Source: CAG-791 sp963593905
GTDB taxonomy: Bacteria > Bacillota > Clostridia > Lachnospirales > Lachnospiraceae
Assembly (NCBI GenBank): GCA_963593905.1
Contig: CAVBBL010000001.1
Span: 124,001 to 188,000, forward strand
DNA length: 64,000 nucleotides
Direction: 5' to 3'
The position numbers and the translations under genes were made by a program. The notes beneath the pieces were generated by a model. That model saw only the letters and a list, made by a program, of their open reading frames with translations, did not search any database and was not told the DNA's origin. Positions 7,284 to 16,017 of this stretch are shown here, piece after piece; the first letter of the stretch is position 1, and the number at the start of each line of letters is the position of its first letter.

Positions 7284-8483
7284 ATGGCAAAGAGCATTTC
7301 ACAGATCAAGGCAGAATATCAGGCAGCACCGGAGACGATGCTGCCTGATTTTATACGTACATACAGCCAGGACGAAAGGGCAGGGGTACAGACACTTTGC
7401 AGGCAGGCGGCCAAACGGCTGGAGAAATTAGAGGAAGAAAAAAAGAGGGTGCATGCCATGCGCACCTTTGAGCAGCAGGCAGCAGCACCCTATCAGATCC
7501 TTCTGCAAAAGGGCGGATTGATCTGCGGTATTGATGAGGCAGGCAGAGGCCCTTTGGCGGGGCCGGTGGCGGCAGGGGCCTGTATTCTGCCCCCGGATCA
7601 TGATCTGCTTTACGTCAACGACTCTAAAAAGCTCAGTGAGCAGAAAAGGGAGGAACTCTACGAGCAGATCACCAAAGAGGCCATCGCCTGGGCTGTGGGT
7701 ATTGCAGAACCGGCCAGAATTGATGAGATCAATATTTTACAGGCGACTTATGAGGCTATGCGACAGGCAATCAGCAAGCTCTCGCCGGCTCCTGCAGTGC
7801 TGATTAATGACGCCGTGCAGATTCCGGGAGTTTCTCTTCCCCAGGTGCCGGTGATCAAAGGAGATGCCAAAAGCCTTTCTGTAGCCGCCGCCAGTATTCT
7901 GGCTAAGGTGACCAGGGATCGGCTGATGCGGGAGTATGACAGCCAATATCCGGCCTATGGCTTTGCAGCTAACAAAGGCTATGGTTCTAAGGAACATATT
8001 GCCGCATTGGAAAAATACGGTCCCTGTCCCATTCACAGACGATCCTTTATCACCCATTTTTCTCTGCCCGGTGATGCGGCGGATGACACCCGGGAAGCAA
8101 CGCAGAATCAGCATAGTCTGGGTGCGGAAATGGAAACTGCTGCGGCAGCATATCTGGCAGAACAGGGCGTTAGGATTCTGGAGAAGAATTTCAGAAGCCA
8201 TCATGGAGAAATCGATCTCATCGGGGAAGAGAATGGGTGTATCTGCTTTGTAGAGGTAAAATATCGGGGCAGTTATCAGTCCGGGGCTCCGGAGGAGGCC
8301 GTGCATCTGCAAAAGCAGGAAACGATCTGCAGGACGGCGGACTATTATCGTCTGGTGCATCATCTGGAACAGACGAGGCCTCTTCGCTTTGATGTGGTGG
8401 CTATGGATAGAAAAGAAAACGGTGAGCTTCAAATCCGCTGGATCAAAGATGCTTTTCCCTATAGGGGGAGTGGCAGGTGGTGA
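7284..8483 (+). CDS. rnhB: Fusion of ribonuclease HII and YraN/UPF0102 nuclease-like domain
   Basis: 399 residues with two domains. Residues about 1-265 are RNase HII, which removes RNA in DNA, including single ribonucleotides. GIDEAGRGPLAGPV gives Asp84/Glu85, LINDAVQIP gives Asp176 and KGDAKSLSVAAAS gives Asp194. Residues about 277-399 are a UPF0102/YraN restriction-endonuclease-like fold with GEIDLI (308-313) and FVEVK (322-326). The reading frame is continuous with no internal RBS. The start at 7284 has GGAG six nt upstream. The two are usually separate adjacent genes. Confidence 0.94.
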   Translation: MAKSISQIKAEYQAAPETMLPDFIRTYSQDERAGVQTLCRQAAKRLEKLEEEKKRVHAMRTFEQQAAAPYQILLQKGGLICGIDEAGRGPLAGPVAAGACILPPDHDLLYVNDSKKLSEQKREELYEQITKEAIAWAVGIAEPARIDEINILQATYEAMRQAISKLSPAPAVLINDAVQIPGVSLPQVPVIKGDAKSLSVAAASILAKVTRDRLMREYDSQYPAYGFAANKGYGSKEHIAALEKYGPCPIHRRSFITHFSLPGDAADDTREATQNQHSLGAEMETAAAAYLAEQGVRILEKNFRSHHGEIDLIGEENGCICFVEVKYRGSYQSGAPEEAVHLQKQETICRTADYYRLVHHLEQTRPLRFDVVAMDRKENGELQIRWIKDAFPYRGSGRW

Positions 8484-8575
8484 AGCAGTGCGCGCAGTCA
8501 AAGGACGACGGCAAGTAATGACGGTGATAGACTGCAGACAAAAGCCGGAAAAGGTGAAGAAAATAATCAAACTGT

Positions 8576-9541
8576 ATGTTTAATATACATAAAAGAGCTG
8601 CTGTGAAGATGAGAGAAGAAGCTATAAAAGAGAAATTAACAAGTGAAAAAGAAGAACTAAAGACAACCGGCGCTGTGAACAGAGATTTTTCATCCTGCGC
8701 ATTGAAAGAGTATATAGTAGAGGACGAGCCGCTTACCATGGTGACTTTTCCGCTGCTGTCGGATACAAAGTTGGTGGAGCATGGTTTTACGACTCGTCTG
8801 GGAGGCGTGAGCAAGGGGCCTTACGCATCTATGAATCTGGGACTTTCCAGAAAGGATGATCCGGCGGCAGTGAAGGAAAATTACCGCCGGGCGGCATTGG
8901 CACTTCACAGAGAGCCGGAGGATATTGTTTTGTCTTACCAGACGCACACCAGCAATATCCGACAGGTGACAGAGGCGGACCGCGGCAAAGGTTTTTCCGT
9001 GGAGAGAGATTACAAGGACGTTGACGGACTTATGACGGATGTGCCAGGCCTTTTGCTGGTGACACTGCATGCGGACTGCACCCCGCTCTTTTTCCTGGAT
9101 CCGAATCATCCCGCTATTGGGCTGGCCCATGCCGGATGGAGAGGAACAGCAGGACAGATTGGTGCTAAGATGGTCGCAAAGATGCAAAAGGCCTACGGCA
9201 GTGATCCTGCTTCACTGCTGGTGGTGATCGGACCCTCCATCTGCGGTGACTGTTATGAAGTGGGAGAGGATGTGGCGGAGATTTTCCGAAATACTTTCGG
9301 AGAGAATGTCTGCAGAGAGCAGAGCATTTTGCAGCAAGGCGGGCTGCAGGGACAGAAGGATAAATACAGACTGAACATGTGGGCAGCCAATGTGTGGCAG
9401 CTTAAGGAGGCGGGTGTGGAGCCGTCTCATATTTGCGTATCCGGTATCTGTACCTGTGAAAACAGTGATCTGTTTTTCTCCCATCGGGCTGTCCATGGGG
9501 GAGAGCGGGGGAATCTTGGGGCTTTTCTTTCTTTAAACTAA
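8576..9541 (+). CDS. pgeF: PgeF/YfiH family laccase-domain protein
   Basis: Member of the multi-copper polyphenol oxidase-like (DUF152) family. Characterised members act as purine nucleoside hydrolysing enzymes or in peptidoglycan precursor editing. Zinc-site signatures are QTHTSNIRQV, LHADCTPLFFLD and AHAGWRGTAGQIG; the C-terminus has CTCENSDLFFSHR. Length 321. The start is uncertain: ATG 8576 and ATG 8609 are both in frame and neither has a good RBS. The first 60 residues are charged and family-poor, so the shorter start is possible. Confidence 0.88.
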   Translation: MFNIHKRAAVKMREEAIKEKLTSEKEELKTTGAVNRDFSSCALKEYIVEDEPLTMVTFPLLSDTKLVEHGFTTRLGGVSKGPYASMNLGLSRKDDPAAVKENYRRAALALHREPEDIVLSYQTHTSNIRQVTEADRGKGFSVERDYKDVDGLMTDVPGLLLVTLHADCTPLFFLDPNHPAIGLAHAGWRGTAGQIGAKMVAKMQKAYGSDPASLLVVIGPSICGDCYEVGEDVAEIFRNTFGENVCREQSILQQGGLQGQKDKYRLNMWAANVWQLKEAGVEPSHICVSGICTCENSDLFFSHRAVHGGERGNLGAFLSLN

Positions 9542-9851
9542 AACCGGCACTATTAAATCCCACTGATGGATTTTAAACCAGAATGGAAATTGGAATTCCA
9601 TACTGAATGGAAATGCAATCCGGTATGGATAGGCGATGCTGCATGAAAGTGTAATCGTATACAGAAATTTATTTCTGAAGCAGGGAGTCTGTGCATTATA
9701 GTAAACAAAAAATCTGTACAGTACACAGACCGGCTGATGACTCCTCTGTACGGGTGCCGGACAGAGGAACCAAAGAGTAATCACATTCTCTGTCTTTGCT
9801 TCTCTTAGACAGGGGGTTATACACAACTGTCGGCAGAAATTAAAAAAAGTG
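9542..9851. other. Intergenic region upstream of the argD promoter
   Basis: 310 nt with no convincing gene. It contains ATGGAAATTGGAATTCCAT (palindromic, about 9583-9601), a second ATGGAAATGC motif, and the hairpin CCTCTGT/ACAGAGG at about 9743-9767. No known riboswitch consensus could be recognised. Confidence 0.5.
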
Positions 9852-9880
9852 TTGACACAGTATAGTGGATGCGTTATTGT
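9852..9880 (+). promoter_or_regulatory. Promoter of argD
   Basis: TTGACA (9852-9857), 17-nt spacer, TATTGT (9875-9880). The predicted start is about 9887, only 24 nt before a terminator hairpin. Confidence 0.65.
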
Positions 9881-9910
9881 ATACCTGTACAAAATAAAAG
9901 ACGCTAACAG

Positions 9911-9959
9911 AGAGCAAAGGTGCTCGCGAGAAATCGCTTGCCTTTGCTCTTTTTTATTT
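9911..9959 (+). terminator. Leader terminator (possible attenuator) before argD
   Basis: AGAGCAAAGG (9911-9920) pairs with CCTTTGCTCT (9941-9950), with an inner GCGA/TCGC stem, followed by TTTTTATTT. It lies between the only good promoter and the argD RBS, so argD needs readthrough. Confidence 0.85.
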
Positions 9960-10015
9960 GTGCAGGCGCCTGGAGGCGGGCACATTTGTGCTTGTATAAG
10001 AAGGAGGAACAGATC

Positions 10016-11233
10016 ATGAAGTTAGCAGACACCGGTTTGACAGTACAGGACATTAAGGACAAGGTCAATAAGTACATGATAGAGACCTATGAGCGTTTTG
10101 ATTTCCTTGCTGAGTCCGCAGAGGGAATGTATCTCTATGATGAGAACAAGACACCTTATCTTGATTTCTACGGTGGCATCGCAGTTAACAACGCCGGCAA
10201 CCGCAATCCCAAGGTAGTAGCTGCGGTAAAGAATCAGATGGATGATATCATGCATACCTTCAACTATCCTTACACGATTCCTCAGGCGCTGTTAGCAGAG
10301 AAGGTTTGTGAGACCATCGGCATGGATAAAATCTTCTTCCAGAACTCCGGTACAGAAGCTAACGAGGCTATGATCAAGATGGCTCGTAAGTACGGCGTAG
10401 AGAACTATGGTCCTAACAGATACCACATCGTAACGGCAAAGGAAGGCTTCCACGGCAGAACCTTCGGCGCTATGTCCGCTACCGGCCAGCCCGGTAATGC
10501 CTGCCAGGTCGGCTTCGGTCCCATGACCTATGGCTTTTCCTATGCACCCTTCAATGATCTGAAGGCTTTTGAGGATGCCTGCACCGAGAATACCATCGCT
10601 ATTATGGTAGAGCCTGTACAGGGCGAGGGCGGCGTACATCCTGCTTCTAAAGAATTCCTGCAGGGTCTGCGGAAGTTCTGCGATGAGCATGAGATGCTGC
10701 TGCTGATCGATGAAGTGCAGACCGGCTGGTGCAGAACCGGTGCGGTTATGTCTTATATGAATTACGGCATCAAGCCGGATATCGTTTCCATGGCCAAGGG
10801 CCTCGGCGGCGGCATGCCCATCGGTGCAATCTGCGCAACCGAGAAGGTATCAAAGGCATTTACTCCAGGCTCTCACGGCACTACTTTCGGCGGACATCCT
10901 GTAAGCTGCGCAGCTGCTTATGCAGAGGTGAATGAGCTGCTTGACAAGGATCTCGCAGGCAATGCCAAGAAAGTAGGCGATTATTTCGCAGCAAAGTTAG
11001 AGAAACTTCCTCATGTGAAGGAAGTAAGACACCAGGGACTTCTGGTAGGCGTAGAATTCGATGATACCATTAAGGGCGTAGATGTAAAGCACGGCGCATT
11101 AGACAGAAAGCTGCTGATTACGGCCATCGGCGCACACATCATCCGCATGATCCCGCCGCTTATTGTCACCGAAGAGGATTGCGATAAGGCTTTTGCAATC
11201 CTGGATGAGACTGTAAAGTCTTTGGAAAAATAA
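10016..11233 (+). CDS. argD: Class III aminotransferase, acetylornithine aminotransferase-like
   Basis: Pyridoxal-phosphate enzyme of the class III aminotransferase family, 405 residues. Features: NSGTEANEAMIKMAR, GFHGRTFGAM, LLIDEVQTGWCRTG, and the PLP lysine in SMAKGLGGGMPIGA. The family includes acetylornithine, ornithine and 4-aminobutyrate aminotransferases. ArgD is the closest by pattern, but no other arginine genes are nearby, so substrate is inferred. AGAAGGAGG precedes the start. Codon use is strongly biased as in highly expressed genes. A leader terminator suggests controlled expression. Confidence 0.82.
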   Translation: MKLADTGLTVQDIKDKVNKYMIETYERFDFLAESAEGMYLYDENKTPYLDFYGGIAVNNAGNRNPKVVAAVKNQMDDIMHTFNYPYTIPQALLAEKVCETIGMDKIFFQNSGTEANEAMIKMARKYGVENYGPNRYHIVTAKEGFHGRTFGAMSATGQPGNACQVGFGPMTYGFSYAPFNDLKAFEDACTENTIAIMVEPVQGEGGVHPASKEFLQGLRKFCDEHEMLLLIDEVQTGWCRTGAVMSYMNYGIKPDIVSMAKGLGGGMPIGAICATEKVSKAFTPGSHGTTFGGHPVSCAAAYAEVNELLDKDLAGNAKKVGDYFAAKLEKLPHVKEVRHQGLLVGVEFDDTIKGVDVKHGALDRKLLITAIGAHIIRMIPPLIVTEEDCDKAFAILDETVKSLEK

Positions 11234-11285
11234 AAGAATTTGATCGAAAAGGCTGTCTGAGACTACAGACAGCCTGATAAGACGA

Positions 11286-11322
11286 GGGCGTCACAGACCA
11301 ATCGGTTTGTGCGCCCTTTTTT
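11286..11322 (+). terminator. Terminator after argD
   Basis: GGGCGTCACA and TGTGCGCCC form the stem and TTTTTT follows. A further hairpin, AGGCTGTCTG/CAGACAGCCT at about 11250-11275, precedes it. Confidence 0.82.
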
Positions 11323-11345
11323 ATATACAGCCAGCAATGCATGAT

Positions 11346-11417
11346 CACATCGGAGAGATCGCCCTCGCGAATTTCTCCTCATGCAGCAGGCTGCGGCATA
11401 GGAACAGGGAGGAAAGC
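11346..11417 (+). repeat. RBS-bearing palindromic repeat, copy B (before cytidylate-kinase-like gene)
   Basis: CACATCGGAGAGATCGCC and GCGAATTTCTCC form hairpin 1, GCAGCAGGCTGC hairpin 2, then GGCATAGGAACAGGGAGG supplies the RBS 5 nt before the ATG at 11418. Confidence 0.8.
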
Positions 11418-12029
11418 ATGACACAGACACATCTGGTAATAACCATAGGATGCGAATACGGTGCCAAGGGTAATCAGATCGGAAAAAAGGTTGCAGACGA
11501 TCTTGGCATTAAGTTTTATGACCGTGATACGGTGGACGAGATCATCAAGGAAGTAGGAATACCGAAGGATATCATGGAAAAGGTAGAAGAGGGCGTCACC
11601 ATCGCCGGTAAGGGCGCAGAGGGAGATGTCCGCGGCTCTTTTTCCAAGTATGCAGATCTGACGGAGCGGGCCATTCACGTGCAGAAAACCATTATCCGTA
11701 AGTTGGCAGACAGGGAGTCCTGCGTCATCATCGGCCGTTCTGCCGATTATATCCTGAAAGAACAAAAACCTATTCTTCGCGTCTTTATCTATTCTCCCGA
11801 TGAAGTGCGCATCCGGAATGTGATGCAAAGTCACAATCTGTCCGAAAATGATGCAAAGCTTTTAGTTGTGGAGAAGGATAAGCGGTATCACAAAAGACAT
11901 CTGGCACTGACTGGCAGTAACCGAGGCGATCGTCACAACAGAGATATGCTCCTCGACAGCAGTCTGCTGGGCGTGGACGGTACTGCCAAGCTCATTGAGG
12001 ATGTGGCCAGAGAAGTGTTTAAGAAATAG
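11418..12029 (+). CDS. Cytidylate kinase-like family protein
   Basis: 203-residue P-loop kinase-like protein of the cytidylate-kinase-like family found in clostridia. Its true substrate is not established. The N-terminus (LVITIGCEYGAKGNQIGKKVADDLG) has the form of the family nucleotide loop (GREYGSGG in relatives), followed by KFYDRD and ESCVIIGRSADYIL. C-terminal RYHKRHLALTGSNRGDRHNRDMLLDSS is typical. The start at 11418 follows GGGAGG from repeat copy B. It lies 11 nt before an amino-acid permease, so the two are probably co-transcribed. Confidence 0.85.
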   Translation: MTQTHLVITIGCEYGAKGNQIGKKVADDLGIKFYDRDTVDEIIKEVGIPKDIMEKVEEGVTIAGKGAEGDVRGSFSKYADLTERAIHVQKTIIRKLADRESCVIIGRSADYILKEQKPILRVFIYSPDEVRIRNVMQSHNLSENDAKLLVVEKDKRYHKRHLALTGSNRGDRHNRDMLLDSSLLGVDGTAKLIEDVAREVFKK

Positions 12030-12040
12030 GGGGACAGGAT

Positions 12041-13564
12041 ATGGAACAGAAAAAATCAGAATTTGACAAAGTATTTAATGCCTGGGATATCCTTGTGATT
12101 GCCTTTGGCGCTATGATTGGCTGGGGCTGGGTAGTCTCCTCCGGCGGATGGATTCAAAAGGGCGGTGTACTGGGTGCAGCTCTTGGTTTTGTACTGGGCG
12201 GTGTCATGATCTTTTTCATTGGTCTGACCTATGCGGAGCTGACGGCAGCTATGCCCCAATGCGGCGGTGAACATGTATTCAGTTACCGCGCTATGGGCTC
12301 TACCGGTTCCTTTATCTGTACTTGGATGATCATTTTAGGATATGTCAGTGTGGCCTGCTTTGAGGCTTGTGCATTTCCTACCATCATCACCTATCTGTGG
12401 CCAGGGTTCCTGAAAGGGTATCTGTATACTATCGCTGGTTTTGATGTCTATGCATCCTGGCTGGCGGTGGCCATCATTGTAGCTTTCCTGATCATGATGA
12501 TCAATATCATCGGTGCTAAGACGGCAGCTATCCTGCAGACTGTCCTGACCTGCATCATCGGCGGCGCGGGTATCCTGTTGATCGTAGCATCTGTCATCAA
12601 TGGCTCGGTAGATAATTTAAACGGACAGATGTTTGCTGGTACGACCCTGGGTGTGAATCTTAAGGCTGTAATCGGTGTGGCTGTTTTATCTCCCTTCTAT
12701 TTCATAGGTTTCGATGTTATTCCACAGGCGGCAGAGGAAATCAATGTACCGCCCAAGAAAATCGGCAAGATGCTGATTCTTTCAGTTATTCTGGCTGTTA
12801 TCTTTTATGCGTTGGTCATTGTTGCAGTCGGTCTGGTTATGAATCCCGAGGCTATTGCAGCTTCTGAGTCTGCCACGGGTCTGGTGACGGCTGATGCCAT
12901 GGCTGCTGCTTTTAATACAACGGTAATGGCAAAAGTTATCATCGTAGGCGGTATGTGCGGTATCATTACTTCCTGGAATTCTTTCCTTCTGGGTGGTTCA
13001 CGTGCCATGTACTCCATGGCAGAGTCCTACATGATCCCCAAGGTGTTTGCAAAGCTTCATCCTAAGCATAAGACACCAATTAATGCCTTGATCCTCATTG
13101 GTATTCTGACCATGCTGGCTCCTTTTGCAGGCAGAAAGATGCTGGTTTGGATCAGTGACGCAGGTAACTTTGGCTGCTGCCTGGCTTATTGCATGGTAGC
13201 GTTGTCTTTCCTGATCCTTCGAAAGAAGGAGCCTGATATGCCCAGACCTTATCGTGTAAAACACTATAAGTTTGTGGGAACCATGGCAGTGCTCATGTCC
13301 GGCTGCATGGTGGCTATGTATATCATTCCCGGAAGCGGCGGCACATTGGCTTTGCAGGAGTGGGGCATGGTATTTGCCTGGAGCGCATTGGGGGCAGTAT
13401 TCTTTGTCCTTTGCAAGAGAAAGTACAAGGATTCTTTTGGTACATTGGTAGAATTGATCTCTGATGAGGATGCCGCTACCCTGATGCCTGAAGCAGACGA
13501 AGAGGAACTTGATAAGGTCATCGACGCAGCCATCGACCGTGTACTGGCGAAGATGGCAGTCTAA
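12041..13564 (+). CDS. APC-superfamily amino acid permease
   Basis: 507-residue integral membrane transporter with about 12 hydrophobic segments from residue 15 to 455, then a cytoplasmic acidic tail (EADEEELDKV). The first segment carries GAMIGWGWVV, matching the unwound TM1 of APC transporters, and FIGFDVIPQAAEEI is the TM6 substrate region. The substrate cannot be named from sequence. It follows the kinase-like gene by 11 nt and precedes an XRE-cupin regulator, which may respond to its substrate. Confidence 0.9.
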   Translation: MEQKKSEFDKVFNAWDILVIAFGAMIGWGWVVSSGGWIQKGGVLGAALGFVLGGVMIFFIGLTYAELTAAMPQCGGEHVFSYRAMGSTGSFICTWMIILGYVSVACFEACAFPTIITYLWPGFLKGYLYTIAGFDVYASWLAVAIIVAFLIMMINIIGAKTAAILQTVLTCIIGGAGILLIVASVINGSVDNLNGQMFAGTTLGVNLKAVIGVAVLSPFYFIGFDVIPQAAEEINVPPKKIGKMLILSVILAVIFYALVIVAVGLVMNPEAIAASESATGLVTADAMAAAFNTTVMAKVIIVGGMCGIITSWNSFLLGGSRAMYSMAESYMIPKVFAKLHPKHKTPINALILIGILTMLAPFAGRKMLVWISDAGNFGCCLAYCMVALSFLILRKKEPDMPRPYRVKHYKFVGTMAVLMSGCMVAMYIIPGSGGTLALQEWGMVFAWSALGAVFFVLCKRKYKDSFGTLVELISDEDAATLMPEADEEELDKVIDAAIDRVLAKMAV

Positions 13565-13690
13565 TTGGAAGATCCTGTAATAAACTTTGCTTTCAGAGAG
13601 GAAAGTGCAGAAAAGTAAGTGCTGGAAGGTAAGTATTGGAGTGGCAGGTAGTGCCATCTGTCATGCACCTTACAACAGAAAAGAAATAGA

Positions 13691-14263
13691 ATGAGTCAGG
13701 ATTATTTGTCTTACAATGTATCTGTCAATTTAAAGCGTATCCGGCAGGCCAAGGGAATGAGCCTTGATCGGGTCTCCGAACAGACCGGGGTCAGCAAGAG
13801 CATGCTGGCCCAGATTGAAAAAGGGACGGCCAATCCTTCCCTTGGGGTGCTGGCAAAGATCACCAGCGGTCTTCGGATTGATTTCCAGACGTTGACTTCC
13901 CAGCCCAGACAGGAGTATTGTCTGGTGGATCCAAGTGATCTAGAGCCCACCAAAGAGGTGACAGGACAGTATAGTGTCCGGACTTGTTTCCCATTTGAGG
14001 ATTCTCAGGCCATGGAAGTCTATCGGATCGATGTGGAGCCCGGAGGAACTTATGTCAGCGGCAGCCACGGAGAAAATACCAGAGAGTATATCTGTGTCAT
14101 GGAAGGTGTGCTGACCATAGAGTGTCATCATCATGTGCAGGAGGTCTTCAGAGAACAGATTTATAAATTTGAGACAGATCAGACGCATATCTATCGCAAT
14201 AATGGCCAGGAGACAGCCAGGTGTATCTGCTATTTCCTGGACTATACACATTTAAAGGGGTAG
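13691..14263 (+). CDS. XRE-family regulator with C-terminal cupin domain
   Basis: 190 residues. The N-terminal helix-turn-helix, about 10-66, contains SLDRVSEQTGVSKSMLAQIEKG. The C-terminal cupin, about 105-188, has GGTYVSGSHGENTREYICVMEGVL. This architecture is shared with PuuR-like regulators of amine or amino acid metabolism; the cupin normally binds the effector. Position just downstream of the permease suggests it controls that gene, though no operator is evident. Weak RBS AAAAGAAATAGA. Confidence 0.9.
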   Translation: MSQDYLSYNVSVNLKRIRQAKGMSLDRVSEQTGVSKSMLAQIEKGTANPSLGVLAKITSGLRIDFQTLTSQPRQEYCLVDPSDLEPTKEVTGQYSVRTCFPFEDSQAMEVYRIDVEPGGTYVSGSHGENTREYICVMEGVLTIECHHHVQEVFREQIYKFETDQTHIYRNNGQETARCICYFLDYTHLKG

Positions 14264-14423
14264 GAGCATGGGAATGCAGTTGCGTACAGCAAATACAGTT
14301 AGAAGTATTGTCTGTGTAATGTATGCGCTTTAACCTTTAGTGTGAAAGTTTCGCAGGATGGATGCGGGATGGAAGGTGTCTGGAAGTAAAAAGGCAAAAT
14401 AGGAAAAAGAGGAAAAAGAGGAA
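14264..14423. other. Gap after the XRE regulator
   Basis: First part of a 397-nt gap before prs. I see no gene. Its end carries the purine-rich 9-bp tandem repeat listed separately, and the rest of the gap holds two terminators. Confidence 0.5.
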
Positions 14424-14427
14424 AAAG
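14401..14427 (+). repeat. 9-bp tandem repeat, three perfect copies
   Basis: AGGAAAAAG at 14401, 14410 and 14419. The last copy forms the start of the following terminator stem. Confidence 0.9.
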
Positions 14428-14472
14428 AGACGGACAGTCGCGGGCATAAAACCGCAGACATCCGTCTCTTTT
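14424..14472 (+). terminator. Terminator after the XRE regulator
   Basis: AAAGAGACGGA (14424-14434) pairs with TCCGTCTCTTT (14461-14471); the loop holds a second small stem GCGG/CCGC. Confidence 0.75.
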
Positions 14473-14585
14473 GTCCTATAACGCTCTTCTTTGTCCATAA
14501 CCCGCTCTTTTTACTTGAACAAAAATAGAGGTTATCTTTTGAGAATCTTTTGAGAAATTTCATAATACTGGATATTATCTTGTGC

Positions 14586-14640
14586 TAAAAACAAACAGCG
14601 CCGATCCTTTTCTCGTATTGCCGTAATAGGATCGGTGCTG
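14586..14640 (-). terminator. Terminator of prs (minus strand)
   Basis: On the minus strand CAGCACCGATCCT pairs with AGGATCGGCGCTG, followed by TTTGTTTTT. Confidence 0.85.
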
Positions 14641-14660
14641 TTCGGTGAAGAACGGATGAA

Positions 14661-15866
14661 TCAGGAGAGAATATCCTTTTCCTGCTCCTTTGCATATTTC
14701 TCCATAATCTCGCTGATTTTGCTGGTAGGTGTGGAGATAGAGGCTGCGGAGGTATCATGATTTAAATAATCGATGATAGAAGCCATATATTTACTCATAT
14801 CTGCGCTGACATGGTAAGGACGGGTAAATAATTCCGGAATCTGGTAGGTTAGGTTGGTGGTGATCACCCGGTCGAACCATCCCTTTTCATAGGCTTCGTC
14901 AAACTGCGCCAGACCGTCTGTGAACAGACCGAAGGTGCAGCAGATAAAGACGCGCTTGGCGTGACGTTCCATCTTCAACTGTCTGGAGGTGTCCAGCATA
15001 CTGCCGCCGGAAGAAATCATATCGTCGATGACGATGACATCCTTGCCTTCAATATCATTGCCCAGGAAATCGTGGGCAACAATGGGATTCTTGCCGTTTA
15101 CGATGACGGAGTAATCCCGGCGCTTATAGAACATGCCTACATCAGCGCCAATCACGGTGGCAAAGTAGACTGCTCTGTCCAGTGCACCCTCGTCAGGGCT
15201 GATGACGGTGATGTGATCCTTATCCAGTACCAGATCTCGCTCTACGTCCATCAGGGAACGAAGGAACTGGTAAGGAGGCATGAAATTGTCAAAGTCCGTC
15301 AAAGGAGCGGAATTCTGAATACGGGGATCATGGGCATCAAAGGTGATGAAATTGGTGACACCCATGTCGGAGAGCTCTTTGAACATAAGGGCGGCGTCCA
15401 GAGACTCCCGGCCGCTTCTCTTATGCTGGCGGCCTTCGTATAAGAAAGGCATGATGACGGTGATTCGTCTGGCTTTGCCGTTGATGGCAGTGATCATGCG
15501 CTTTAAATCCTGAAAGAGATCGTCGGGAGAGCAATGGTTTACAAAGCCGTTCATCTCATAGGTCATAGAGTAGTTGCATACATCAATGAGCAGATAGACA
15601 TCCTTGCCTCTGGCAGATTCGGTGAGGACAGCCTTTCCTTCGCCGGTACCGAAGCGGATACAGGGAATGTTCATCAGATAGCTTTCCTTTTGGTAGTCCT
15701 CAAAGGCAGGGTCGTTCTTGGCAATATTGTGATCAGCCTTGCGGAAGGCAGAGATATAGGCGTCCACCTTATTTCCCAGTTCCTGTGCAGAGGGATGTAC
15801 TACCAGAGCAAGAGGTGCTACCGGGATTTTGCGTTCAAGCTGTTCGTGCATTTCGAGTTCAGACAT
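14661..15866 (-). CDS. prs: Ribose-phosphate pyrophosphokinase, long form
   Basis: Makes PRPP from ribose-5-phosphate and ATP for nucleotide, histidine and tryptophan synthesis. 401 residues, longer than the usual 315; this longer type is common in clostridia. The PRPP loop is VIVIDDMISSGGSM (277-290). FDAHDPRIQ (176-184) corresponds to the catalytic flag region. The start at 15866 follows AAGGAG on the minus strand; upstream in-frame codons run into der and are not used. Divergent from der, sharing a 151-nt promoter region. Confidence 0.93.
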   Translation of the reverse strand: MSELEMHEQLERKIPVAPLALVVHPSAQELGNKVDAYISAFRKADHNIAKNDPAFEDYQKESYLMNIPCIRFGTGEGKAVLTESARGKDVYLLIDVCNYSMTYEMNGFVNHCSPDDLFQDLKRMITAINGKARRITVIMPFLYEGRQHKRSGRESLDAALMFKELSDMGVTNFITFDAHDPRIQNSAPLTDFDNFMPPYQFLRSLMDVERDLVLDKDHITVISPDEGALDRAVYFATVIGADVGMFYKRRDYSVIVNGKNPIVAHDFLGNDIEGKDVIVIDDMISSGGSMLDTSRQLKMERHAKRVFICCTFGLFTDGLAQFDEAYEKGWFDRVITTNLTYQIPELFTRPYHVSADMSKYMASIIDYLNHDTSAASISTPTSKISEIMEKYAKEQEKDILS

Positions 15867-15904
15867 GGTACTCTCCTTATCAATTGGTTTCCGGATACAT
15901 GGAA

Positions 15905-15933
15905 AGTATAAAATTTCCTGGAAGGATATGCAA
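15905..15933 (-). promoter_or_regulatory. Candidate prs promoter (minus strand)
   Basis: Minus strand TTGCAT (15933-15928), 17-nt spacer, TATACT (15910-15905). It precedes the prs start by 39 nt. Confidence 0.5.
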
Positions 15934-15948
15934 GAGAGAAAGGGCAGG

Positions 15949-15977
15949 TTTACAGAAAAGGTGTTTTTCGTTACAAT
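15949..15977 (+). promoter_or_regulatory. Promoter of der
   Basis: TTTACA (15949-15954), 17-nt spacer, TACAAT (15972-15977). The short leader contains GCCGC/GCGGC hairpin followed by ATATGGAGGAACTT, similar in layout to the 3' end of the repeat family. Confidence 0.65.
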
Positions 15978-16017
15978 AAGGGATGGCCGCGACAGGATGC
16001 GGCATATGGAGGAACTT

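Noticed and set aside
9734..9790. CTGATGA followed by the stem CCTCTGT/ACAGAGG suggested a hammerhead ribozyme core.
   Set aside because: The strictly needed GAAA after stem II is GAAC here, no convincing stems I and III or cleavage site follow, and CTGATGA occurs by chance several times in 64 kb.
12041..13690. Horizontal acquisition of the permease-regulator cluster.
   Set aside because: Codon use and base composition look like the neighbours, and no mobile element or tRNA borders it.
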